Assembly (NCBI GenBank): GCA_001824635.1
Contig: MHYB01000109.1
Coordinates: forward strand, 1 to 15,439
Direction of reading: 5' to 3'
Source: Planctomycetes bacterium GWF2_50_10
GTDB lineage: Bacteria > Planctomycetota > Phycisphaerae > Sedimentisphaerales > GWF2-50-10
Length of the DNA: 15,439 nucleotides
Part shown: positions 1-6,153 of the stretch, one piece after another
Numbering within the stretch: the stretch's first letter is position 1
How the letters are laid out: each line of letters starts with the position of its first letter
Notes under the pieces: generated by a model
What the model was told of the DNA's origin: nothing
The model's database searches: none
What the model saw: the letters and a program-made list of their open reading frames with translations, nothing else
Made by a program: the position numbers and the translations under genes

Positions 1-137
1 CTGATAACTGCCAGTGATGCAAAAGGATGGTTCAATTCATGCGGTTATACCTTTTCTTGAATTGCTCTAGCCAAGAGCGCGATGTCACCTCTAACTTTTA
101 ACGCCGCTCGATTAAAAATCCGACTTCCATTACGGAA

Positions 138-166
138 CTAGCGCATGTTGAGCTATCCTGCTCTAG
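138..166 (-). repeat. Degenerate single copy of the palindromic-element arm
   Basis: These 29 bases match, without gaps, 24 of 29 positions of the reverse complement of the right arm of the element at 5705-5867. They include the exact shared core AGCTATCCTGCTCT. The match sits between the two halves of the GGAACT/AGTTCC stem in the cheW leader. I see no second inverted arm nearby, so this looks like a solo or decayed copy. Confidence 0.6.
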
Positions 167-180
167 CAGTTCCAAAATTG

Positions 181-215
181 GGTAGCCCTGTGTTTAAAAT
201 CTGTTACAGGCTACC
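181..215 (+). promoter_or_regulatory. Hairpin in cheW leader
   Basis: GGTAGCCCTGT (181-191) pairs with ACAGGCTACC (206-215), giving about 10 base pairs with one bulged C and a loop of 14. It ends about 60 bases before the cheW start. No T-tract follows, so it is not an ordinary intrinsic terminator. It may be a leader structure controlling cheW translation or mRNA stability; no known riboswitch core was recognised. Confidence 0.4.
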
Positions 216-265
216 ACCCTGATATGCACCATGATCAAGTCTGCGGCCGAATCGGTTTATTTTGG

Positions 266-274
266 AAAGGAAAG
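266..274 (+). promoter_or_regulatory. Ribosome binding site setting the cheW start
   Basis: The purine run AAAGGAAAG lies 3 to 11 bases upstream of the ATG at 278, with core AAGGAA at 267-272. This favours 278 over the in-frame ATG at 224, which has no comparable site and would add 18 residues not typical of CheW. Confidence 0.7.
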
Positions 275-277
275 AAA

Positions 278-784
278 ATGACCCGCTTAGAAATGAACGC
301 ACATAACACTAGGACAGCTCAGCAAGGAAAGTACCTGACCTTCGCCCTCGGTCGCGAAGAGTACGGACTTGAGATACTCAAAGTCCGCGAGATCATCGGC
401 TTTATGGATATCACCGCCGTACCCCAGATGCCCTCTTATATAAGAGGAGTGATCAACCTCCGCGGCCAAGTGATACCCGTCATTGACCTCCGCAGCAAAT
501 TCTCCATGGAAGCAGCAGAAGTTACCGAACAAACCTGTATCATCGTCGTTGAGATCACCCAGCAGGCCCGTAAATTCAGCACTGGAATTGTAGTCGACCA
601 CGTCTCAGAAGTGCTTGATATCGAAGAGAAAAATATCGAAGAAGCTCCGCAATTCGGTACTGACGTCAATACCGATTTCATACTGGGAATAGGCAAGATC
701 GGCCAATCCGTCAAAATTCTCCTAGATATCGATAAGGTACTTGCCACCTGTGATATAAAAAACCTCGGAACTGTTGAATATTGA
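278..784 (+). CDS. cheW: Chemotaxis adaptor protein CheW
   Basis: CheW is the cytoplasmic scaffold that couples chemoreceptors to the histidine kinase CheA in receptor arrays. The 168-residue product has the usual CheW length and a single CheW-like SH3-type double barrel from about residue 17 to 157. The family signature is clear: VPQMPSYIRGVINLRGQVIP begins at residue 48, including the conserved N60-L-R-G turn and the following VIDLR. The second barrel carries GIVVDHVSEVL (103-113). There is no receiver or Hpt domain, so this is not CheV or CheA. A chemoreceptor gene follows after 65 bases on the same strand and they probably form an operon. The start at 278 is chosen on its AAAGGAAAG site; the ATG at 293 is a weaker alternative. 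No cheA, cheB or cheR lies in the window. Confidence 0.95.
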   Translation: MTRLEMNAHNTRTAQQGKYLTFALGREEYGLEILKVREIIGFMDITAVPQMPSYIRGVINLRGQVIPVIDLRSKFSMEAAEVTEQTCIIVVEITQQARKFSTGIVVDHVSEVLDIEEKNIEEAPQFGTDVNTDFILGIGKIGQSVKILLDIDKVLATCDIKNLGTVEY

Positions 785-835
785 AAATAGCTGATGCGAT
801 AAGGATACAAAACATCTGTCTCGAAATAGTTTTTT

Positions 836-841
836 AAGGAG
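836..841 (+). promoter_or_regulatory. Shine-Dalgarno site setting the chemoreceptor start
   Basis: AAGGAG at 836-841 lies 8 bases before the ATG at 850. A frame opened at the GTG at 841 would overlap this site, so 850 is the better start. Confidence 0.75.
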
Positions 842-849
842 TGACTATC

Positions 850-2847
850 ATGTTTAAAAGGATGAGATTAAGTGCAAAATTGATTACGGGGTTTCTTTTA
901 GTAGCCTTTATCACCACTGTTATTGGGCTGATAGGATTTTTCAGCGTAAAAACGATGAAGACGCACACAGATGATATTGGCTCAGTTTGTTTGCCCGCTG
1001 TAACCAACCTGCTCATTATTGATAACGCCTTAGGAAAAATTAAAACCGCGCAACGAACACTGCTGGATACGCATTTAGCCCAGGCCGACTCTAAGCGACA
1101 ATATGAAAACATAGAAAACGCCCGCCAAGAATACAAACAGGCATTCGATGCCTACGAACCGTTGCCGAAAAATAATGAAGAAACAAATGAATGGAAAGAA
1201 TTCTTAGCCGCGGTTGATGCCTGGCGGCAGGAAAACAATACATTCATGGAATTTTCGAAGAACTTCGTCAACGCCGCCATTATTAATCCTGATGGCGTCG
1301 GTGAGCAATTAGAATACGCCAAGAGCGGCCATTATACACTGCTTGCAAATATGGCACATCTGGTTTTTGAGAAAACAGAATTCACCGGCGGCGAAGATCA
1401 TACACAGTGCAACTTTGGAAAATGGACATCTGCATGTCAAACCGAGAATATCGGGATAAATGCTGCATTAAAACAGATGGCCCAGCCGCACAAAAAGCTG
1501 CATGAATTAGTGGTCAAAGCAAAAGCCGCGACGAAAACAGGAAATGATCAGGAAGCAATGTCTGCGTATAAAGAGATGGTGCCTCTTGTAACTGATTTAT
1601 CCACCGGTTTTGCCGCCTTATATGCTGAGGTCCAAAAATCGAAGGACGCTTATAATTCGATGTATGCGCAGGCAATGGGACCTTGCCGCGAAAAACAGGA
1701 GACAACATTGAAAGTTTTGGCTCAATTAGTCAAAATAAATCAGGATAAAGCATCGAATGGAACATCTCGAGCAGCAACCGCAGCAGTGACAACACAAATG
1801 GTAATGGTTATCTCTTTGGTTATTGGAATAATTGTCGCCATATTGCTTGGAATACTGCTATCTCTTGGTATCACACGGCCGATCAATTCTATAATAGCGG
1901 GCCTTACAGAAGGTTCCGCACAAGTTGCCTCCGCCGCAGGCCAGGTATCTTCAGCCTCGCAGTCACTCGCCGAAGGAGCAACCGAACAGGCAGCGGGCCT
2001 TGAAGAAACTTCAAGCTCGCTCGAAGAAATGAGTTCCATGACAAAGCAGAATGCAGAAAACGCCCAGAAGGCGGCAACCTTGGCTGCTCAAGCCAGATCA
2101 GCAGCCTCGAGTGGCAACGATGCGATGGGCAAAATGACCTCTGCCATATTAGACATACAGAAATCCAGCAATGAAACTGCCAAGATCATCAAGGTCATTG
2201 ATGAGATAGCGTTTCAGACCAATCTGCTTGCACTGAACGCCGCCGTCGAAGCCGCTCGTGCGGGCGAAGCGGGCAAAGGCTTTGCTGTCGTCGCCGAGGA
2301 AGTACGCAACCTGGCAATGAGAAGTGCCGAAGCCGCAAAGAATACCGCTGCCATGATCGATCAGTCAGTTAAAAATTCTAAGAACGGCGTCGATATCACA
2401 AATGACGTAAGCAAGGTTCTGGGCGAAATAGTTGGTGCAGCTTCAAAAACAGCCGACCTCATCGGCGAAATTGCCGCCTCTAGCCAGGAGCAGGCAAAAG
2501 GCATCGACCAGGTCAACGTCGCCGTCGCGCAGATGGATAAAATCACCCAGTCCAACGCAGCAAATGCCGAGGAATCCGCCAGCGCTTCAGAGGAACTCAG
2601 TGCACAAGCCGCCACAATGAACCAAATCGTGGCCGACCTTGTCGCCCTCGTCGGCGATGCGGGCACAAAGACCGAAATGCGTGCAAAGAAAACATCTTCC
2701 AATAAGACACAATATCAGACAAAGAAGCTCTCGCTCTCCGACCACACTTTTCATCACATTGCCCAAAAACAAAAATCCGGCAGACCAGATGCCAGTAAAC
2801 TAATTCCTCTCAATGACGATTCAGACCTAAAAGCATTCAACAGCTAA
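850..2847 (+). CDS. Methyl-accepting chemotaxis protein with extracytoplasmic CZB-like sensor
   Basis: This 665-residue transmembrane chemoreceptor senses an external or periplasmic signal and controls CheA through CheW. Membrane segments are at about 11-32 and 316-340, leaving a sensor of roughly 280 residues between them. Within the sensor, H170, C187 in CNFGKW (187-192), H214 and H218 follow the His/Cys pattern of zinc-binding CZB domains. After the second membrane segment only a short RPINSIIAGL stretch (343-352) remains before the signalling coiled coil, so a full HAMP domain is not evident. The signalling hairpin tip is textbook (EIAFQTNLLALNAAVEAARA, 452-471). Glutamate/glutamine-rich helices near 374-394 and 541-586 are candidate methylation sites. 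The C terminus lacks a CheR-tethering NWETF-type pentapeptide. A strong terminator follows. The receptor class is certain, the zinc-domain call likely, the ligand unknown. Confidence 0.95.
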   Translation: MFKRMRLSAKLITGFLLVAFITTVIGLIGFFSVKTMKTHTDDIGSVCLPAVTNLLIIDNALGKIKTAQRTLLDTHLAQADSKRQYENIENARQEYKQAFDAYEPLPKNNEETNEWKEFLAAVDAWRQENNTFMEFSKNFVNAAIINPDGVGEQLEYAKSGHYTLLANMAHLVFEKTEFTGGEDHTQCNFGKWTSACQTENIGINAALKQMAQPHKKLHELVVKAKAATKTGNDQEAMSAYKEMVPLVTDLSTGFAALYAEVQKSKDAYNSMYAQAMGPCREKQETTLKVLAQLVKINQDKASNGTSRAATAAVTTQMVMVISLVIGIIVAILLGILLSLGITRPINSIIAGLTEGSAQVASAAGQVSSASQSLAEGATEQAAGLEETSSSLEEMSSMTKQNAENAQKAATLAAQARSAASSGNDAMGKMTSAILDIQKSSNETAKIIKVIDEIAFQTNLLALNAAVEAARAGEAGKGFAVVAEEVRNLAMRSAEAAKNTAAMIDQSVKNSKNGVDITNDVSKVLGEIVGAASKTADLIGEIAASSQEQAKGIDQVNVAVAQMDKITQSNAANAEESASASEELSAQAATMNQIVADLVALVGDAGTKTEMRAKKTSSNKTQYQTKKLSLSDHTFHHIAQKQKSGRPDASKLIPLNDDSDLKAFNS

Positions 2848-2864
2848 GAAACTTTTCATGCTAT

Positions 2865-2907
2865 CGAGCGGGCCGGATCACGTTGTACCGGCCCGCCTCG
2901 TTTTTTT
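2865..2907 (+). terminator. Rho-independent terminator of the cheW-receptor operon
   Basis: GCGGGCCGG (2868-2876) pairs perfectly with CCGGCCCGC (2888-2896) around an 11-base loop. The stem extends through CGA/TCG with one bulge and is followed by seven T (2901-2907). It starts 17 bases after the receptor stop codon. Confidence 0.92.
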
Positions 2908-3170
2908 GCTGATCCTTGCTGATTTGACACTTCAAAATTCAAAAATTCAAGTCTCTGTACTGCAATCCTTCAACTTCTTGTTTTTTTCTGCTTGATTTGT
3001 CAAGCACATTAGCCTAAATCGGTTGCCGCTCAATAGTTGTATTTGTTTTGAATTTTGCCTTTTGCTATTTGAATTGTTTCGGATTTCGGATTTAGTGCTT
3101 CGGGTTTGGTTGCGGCCACAGGCCGCGCCGTGAATATCCTTGATGAATGCAGATAATCCCAACCAAGGCG
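2908..3170. other. Convergence zone between two operons, no gene
   Basis: No protein of plausible composition is encoded here; open frames are short and biased by repeated text. The stretch is AT-rich at first, with CAAAATT-like runs near 2932-2950. It then shows 7-bp-periodic units from 3047 to 3111 and a perfect hairpin GCGGCC/GGCCGC (3112-3117 with 3121-3126, loop ACA). This resembles the low-complexity intergenic filler common in some Planctomycetota genomes, which is a comparison from general knowledge. Confidence 0.55.
3047..3111. repeat. Heptamer-periodic tandem units
   Basis: Four units starting TTTG (TTTGAAT, TTTGCCT, TTTGCTA, TTTGAAT; 3047-3074) are followed, after a 2-base phase shift, by TTTCGGA, TTTCGGA, TTTAGTG, CTTCGGG and TTTGGTT (3077-3111). 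The 7-base register holds although the units diverge. Confidence 0.6.
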
Positions 3171-3203
3171 CAAAAGAAAAACCCCCGACATAGCCGGGGG
3201 TTT
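3171..3203 (-). terminator. Rho-independent terminator downstream of rho
   Basis: Read on the minus strand, CCCCCG (3200-3195) pairs with CGGGGG (3187-3182) around a 7-base loop. It is followed by a T-rich tract, the complement of the A-run at 3172-3181. It begins 27 bases beyond the rho stop codon. Confidence 0.88.
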
Positions 3204-3229
3204 AGGGATCGAATTAAAGAACGCGGGAT

Positions 3230-4768
3230 TTAGTCGATGTTCATCGTCATGAGGAACTCGGCGTTTGACCTGTTCTTTGAGAGCCTGTTCTTAAGAAGTT
3301 CTACCGACTCAACAGGGTTCATCTCGCTGAGGACTTTTCTGAGCCTGTAAGTAAGTTCAAGTTCCTTCTTATCAAGCAGCAGTTCTTCGCGGCGTGTTCC
3401 GCTGCGCGAAATGTCGATTGCCGGATAAGTCCTTCTTTCGACAAGTCTGCGATCGAGATGCAATTCCATATTGCCGGTGGCCTTGAATTCTTCAAAGATA
3501 ACTTCGTCCATTTTCGAGCCTGTGTCGATAAGCGCGGTCGCGAAGATAGTCAGCGAGCCGCCCTCTTCGACCTTACGAGCAGCGCCGAAGAATTTCTTGG
3601 GCATCTGCATGGCATTTGCGTCGACGCCGCCTGTGAGGATCTTGCCTGAGTGGGGCACCTCGGTGTTATAGGCGCGGGCAAGACGAGTGATGGAATCGAG
3701 AAGAATGACTACATCTTCGCCGTACTCGACGCATCGTTTTGCTTTTTCGATTACCATTTCGGCAACCTGGCAGTGGCGCGAGGCCGGTTCGTCGAATGTC
3801 GAGCTTATGACTTCCACATCCGGTGCGGTCTTGCGTTCCATTTCGGTTACTTCTTCAGGACGCTCATCAATTAGAAGCACGATCAGGCGCACTTCGCGAT
3901 GATTGGTGCTGATTGCATTTGCGATCTTCTGGAGAAGTACCGTTTTGCCGGTTCTTGGCGGAGCGACGATAAGACCTCTCTGGCCCTTGCCGACAGGCGT
4001 GATAAGATCGATAATGCGCGTGCTCAGCTCATCCTGCGTGGTTTCGAGTATAATTCTTTTTTCCGGATGCAGCGGGGTAAGATCACTGAATACGATCTTC
4101 TCGGAAAGTTTATCCGGCTCCTGGAAATTGATTGCTTCAACACGGAGAAGCGCAAAATATTTTTCTGTATCCTTTGGCGGACGGATCTGCCCGCTGACGA
4201 CATTGCCGGTGCGAAGGCCGAACCTGCGTATCTGCGACGGCGAAACATATATGTCATCCGGAGAGGATAGATAATTGTAATCGGGATTGCGAAGGAAGCC
4301 AAAGCCGTCAGGCAATACTTCCAGCACGCCTTCGCCGTACATCAGGCCTGTCTGGCGGATACGCTCTTTGAGGATGCGGAAAATGAGTTCCTGCTTTTTA
4401 AGCGCGGTATACTCTGCAATATTCTCCTTCTTGGCTATATCGTGAAGTTCACCAACGCTTAGCCTCTGGAGATCTGTGAGATGGAGCTGGCCTTTTTTGA
4501 CGCGCTCATATTTTTCGTGGATCGAAGCTTCATCTTCAGTCTCGGCAGCAGTAGCCTGGGCGGGCTGTTGCTGTGGTTTTTGCTCTACCACGGGCGGCTG
4601 CTGGGCAGGCGGTGTCTCTAACGCGGATCCCTCAACTTGAGCATTCATTTGGGGGGTATCATAAAGTTCTGCCTGGCTGCTCGTATTTGCCGGTTCAGCG
4701 GGCTGCTGAGATTTTGGTTTGCGCCCCCTGCGTTTCTTTACTTCTTCTGGTTTAGCAATTTCTGCCAT
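3230..4768 (-). CDS. rho: Transcription termination factor Rho
   Basis: Rho is a hexameric RNA-dependent ATPase/helicase that terminates transcription of untranslated RNA. The 512-residue product is about 90 residues longer than the E. coli protein because of its N-terminal extension. Residues 1-85 are low-complexity, with a basic AT-hook-like patch KKRRGRKPK (11-19) and a P/Q-rich linker. The Rho N domain spans about 95-137. The cold-shock RNA-binding fold follows (143-215), with GFGFLR at 155-160. The ATPase core has Walker A at 265-276 (ending PPRTGKT) and Walker B VVILLDSI (353-360). The loop GGVDANAMQMPKKFFGAARK (380-399) and the conserved arginines in RRLVERRTYPAIDISRSGTR (440-459) are intact. 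The ATG at 4768 has AAGGAG at 4783-4778. coaE lies 180 bases upstream on the same strand, and an intrinsic terminator follows. Identification is secure; the role of the extension is unknown. Confidence 0.97.
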   Translation of the reverse strand: MAEIAKPEEVKKRRGRKPKSQQPAEPANTSSQAELYDTPQMNAQVEGSALETPPAQQPPVVEQKPQQQPAQATAAETEDEASIHEKYERVKKGQLHLTDLQRLSVGELHDIAKKENIAEYTALKKQELIFRILKERIRQTGLMYGEGVLEVLPDGFGFLRNPDYNYLSSPDDIYVSPSQIRRFGLRTGNVVSGQIRPPKDTEKYFALLRVEAINFQEPDKLSEKIVFSDLTPLHPEKRIILETTQDELSTRIIDLITPVGKGQRGLIVAPPRTGKTVLLQKIANAISTNHREVRLIVLLIDERPEEVTEMERKTAPDVEVISSTFDEPASRHCQVAEMVIEKAKRCVEYGEDVVILLDSITRLARAYNTEVPHSGKILTGGVDANAMQMPKKFFGAARKVEEGGSLTIFATALIDTGSKMDEVIFEEFKATGNMELHLDRRLVERRTYPAIDISRSGTRREELLLDKKELELTYRLRKVLSEMNPVESVELLKNRLSKNRSNAEFLMTMNID

Positions 4769-4948
4769 ATAATATAACTCCTTTTCAGTAAAAGCACTAC
4801 ATACCGCTTAGCGGCAATCACAGTAGTGGGATAAATTTCTGGATTTGCACTTACAAACCGGCCCCGGAGATCAAACAAATAGAAAACGGAACCGCCAAAG
4901 CATCTGCATACATATTCAGCAATAATTCATGAAGCGGGCTAAAACTGC

Positions 4949-5602
4949 TTAAGCATTGATAATGCTGCTGAAGATACGACTGACCTGCTCACCAAGCTCC
5001 GAAAGGTCGGAATTGTTATCTACAATATAATCGGCCAAAGAACGCTTCTTGTCCAGAGAAATCTGAAAATTTTCTCGTGACTTAATTTGTTCGCCCCCAA
5101 GGCCTCGCAAAGCCGCTCTTTGGTTCCGCACGGCCGGATCAACATTAACAAACACCAGTACGTCGCAATTCTGGTCCCAACCCACTTCGGCAAGCAGCGG
5201 CATATCAAGTACTATCGCCTTGACGTTATCCTGCGTCTCATACGCCGAAATCAGTGCTAATGTTTGCGTAAGTACCGGCGGGTGAAGGATATTTGTAAGT
5301 TGCTCAAGCATTGCGGGATTATTAAAGACAAGCGATGCGAGTTTTGCTTTATCGATGCGGCGGTTTTTATCAAGCACCTCTTCGCCGGCAAGTTTTGCAA
5401 TGCTCTGCGAAATGGATGGCTCATCCAGCATCTCTTTAGCCATTTTGTCAGCATCGATAACCGCGCAGCCCAGCGCAGCGAATTGGGCCGCCACGGCCGA
5501 TTTGCCCGATGCGATACCACCGAGAATGCCTATGACTAATTTATTGCCAAACTTACCCATCAAGGAAGAAAACCCTGCTCCGTAGAAACCTTTTTCCCGC
5601 AT
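4949..5602 (-). CDS. coaE: Dephospho-CoA kinase CoaE
   Basis: CoaE is a cytoplasmic enzyme that phosphorylates the 3'-hydroxyl of dephospho-CoA with ATP, the last step of coenzyme A synthesis. The protein shows the family P-loop GGIASGKS (28-35), then VIDADKMAKEML (48-59) with the conserved DAD. It also has the VLDMPLLAE segment that corresponds to the family PLLfE motif, and an arginine-containing lid region (NQRAALRGL). The 217-residue length is close to the usual ~200. The start is uncertain. The ATG at 5602 gives 14 extra residues before MGKFGNKLVIG, while the ATG at 5560 would place the P-loop at the family-typical distance; neither has a strong Shine-Dalgarno site. rho follows 180 bases downstream with no terminator between, so co-transcription is possible. 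Confidence 0.93.
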   Translation of the reverse strand: MREKGFYGAGFSSLMGKFGNKLVIGILGGIASGKSAVAAQFAALGCAVIDADKMAKEMLDEPSISQSIAKLAGEEVLDKNRRIDKAKLASLVFNNPAMLEQLTNILHPPVLTQTLALISAYETQDNVKAIVLDMPLLAEVGWDQNCDVLVFVNVDPAVRNQRAALRGLGGEQIKSRENFQISLDKKRSLADYIVDNNSDLSELGEQVSRIFSSIINA

Positions 5603-5618
5603 TCAACCAGCCCAATGT

Positions 5619-5641
5619 AGCACAAGCGTCTCGCTTGTGTT
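5619..5641. repeat. Short palindromic hairpin 1
   Basis: CACAAGCG (5621-5628) and CGCTTGTG (5632-5639) pair perfectly around the loop TCT. Two further pairs, one a G-T wobble, extend the stem. No T-tract follows on either strand, so a terminator is unlikely. Confidence 0.6.
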
Positions 5642-5651
5642 CTTCTCCCGT

Positions 5652-5680
5652 GGCACGGTCTAGCACAGCTAGGCCGTGTC
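5652..5680. repeat. Short palindromic hairpin 2
   Basis: CACGGTCTAG (5654-5663) pairs with CTAGGCCGTG (5669-5678), with one G-T pair and a 5-base loop. It extends by two pairs outward to 5652/5680. It lies directly after hairpin 1 and before the large inverted-repeat element. Confidence 0.6.
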
Positions 5681-5704
5681 AAATTCCTAAACGCTATCCC
5701 TATC

Positions 5705-5867
5705 ACTAGAGCATTTTAAAATATAATGCTCTGGTTGTGGCGTAGCGAAAACTCGCAAGACAAGGACGGCGAAGCAGGAAATGCCCTGCATTTTCGATGC
5801 AGCCGGACGCAGTATTGCGAGTTTGCAGTAGCCAAAACCAGAGCAGGATAGCTTAAACTGCTCTAGT
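5705..5867. repeat. 163-bp nested inverted-repeat element (REPIN- or MITE-like)
   Basis: The outer arms (5705-5741 and 5831-5867) are 37 bases long and match as inverted repeats at 31 positions without gaps. Inside them AAACTCGCAA (5749-5758) is perfectly inverted as TTGCGAGTTT (5815-5824). At the centre CTGCAT (5786-5791) pairs with ATGCAG (5797-5802). Each outer arm also folds alone: AGAGCATT/AATGCTCT (5708-5715 with 5725-5732) and AGAGCAG/CTGCTCT (5840-5846 with 5858-5864). No transposase or clear target-site duplication was found. Two palindromes in inverted orientation resemble REPINs mobilised by RAYT transposases; a structured RNA is the alternative. Confidence 0.7.
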
Positions 5868-5880
5868 TTCGTGCTCTTCA

Positions 5881-5983
5881 GCCACGGACGTGGCGATAGG
5901 GAGTAGCCCATATCGTAAGATATGGGAATAATCGCCGCAAACCAATCCAATCTCTCTCTTCTTTTAAAAGCCCCGGATGGGGC
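5881..5983. repeat. Cluster of three compact hairpins
   Basis: GCCAC/GTGGC at 5881-5894 has the loop GGAC. CCCATATC/GATATGGG at 5907-5926 has an 8-bp perfect stem with the GNRA-class loop GTAA. GCCCC/GGGGC at 5970-5983 has the loop GGAT. All three have 4-base loops and no T-tract, which suggests repeated modular units rather than terminators. Confidence 0.55.
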
Positions 5984-6022
5984 GAAAGAAGTTCGACTCC
6001 GTAAGCACACGGCTAAAATGTT

Positions 6023-6064
6023 AAAAAAAAGCAGAAGCCAAAGACCGTTAGAGCCTTTGGCTTC
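6023..6064 (-). terminator. Rho-independent terminator of the PEP-CTERM gene pair
   Basis: GAAGCCAAAG (6034-6043) and CTTTGGCTTC (6055-6064) form a perfect 10-bp stem with an 11-base loop. On the minus strand, eight T follow after a 3-base gap (complement of 6023-6030). It lies 90 bases beyond the stop codon of the 6154-6711 gene. Confidence 0.88.
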
Positions 6065-6153
6065 CCTCCGTCCTGCAATAGAGGACTGTGTTCGAGAAAC
6101 GATTTCGGGGATAACAAACCGTTTCGTGATCCGGCTTAGCCGGTTTGATTCAA

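Larger units (their letters stand above)
1..277 (+). other. cheW upstream/leader region, no gene
   Basis: No credible reading frame lies here. The stretch holds several pairing segments: AAAAGG (21-26) with CCTTTT (50-55), CAATTCA (33-39) with TGAATTG (58-64), GGAACT (134-139) with AGTTCC (168-173), and a GGTAGCC hairpin at 181-215. It also contains a repeat arm (138-166) related to the element at 5705-5867. I could not identify a convincing -35/-10 pair or a sigma-28 type promoter. The left part may belong to an upstream unit outside the window. Confidence 0.5.
5603..6153. other. Hairpin-rich intergenic region, no gene
   Basis: About 550 bases between coaE and the PEP-CTERM genes carry no credible coding sequence. 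The space is packed with inverted repeats: hairpins at 5619-5641 and 5652-5680, a 163-bp palindromic element (5705-5867), three short hairpins (5881-5983), an intrinsic terminator (6023-6064) and a CCGGC-TTA-GCCGG hairpin (6131-6143). A minus-strand open frame of about 100 codons runs through the repeats but looks like a by-product of them. Confidence 0.7.

Noticed and set aside
181..215. Possible c-di-GMP (GEMM) riboswitch before cheW, suggested by the GGTAGCC hairpin
   Set aside because: The conserved GEMM core elements upstream of that helix are not present in 1-180, so only an ordinary hairpin is supported.
841..849. GTG start for the chemoreceptor
   Set aside because: It overlaps the AAGGAG ribosome binding site at 836-841; the ATG at 850 has correct spacing.
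3047..3111. CRISPR array or integron-like repeat array
   Set aside because: The units are only 7 bases, adjacent and without spacers, and there is no cas gene or integrase nearby.
2947..3162. Minus-strand open frame of about 71 codons after the receptor gene
   Set aside because: Its protein is made of repeated SEIRN/SKQ-like text produced by the heptamer-periodic DNA, and it overlaps the convergence zone between terminators.
5705..5867. Complete insertion sequence
   Set aside because: The element is only 163 bp, encodes no transposase, and shows no obvious target-site duplication at its borders.
5687..6010. Minus-strand open frame of about 107 codons across the hairpin-rich gap
   Set aside because: It runs straight through the palindromic element and the short hairpins, has no ribosome binding site or domain, and its composition follows the repeats. 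It is better explained as repeat DNA.
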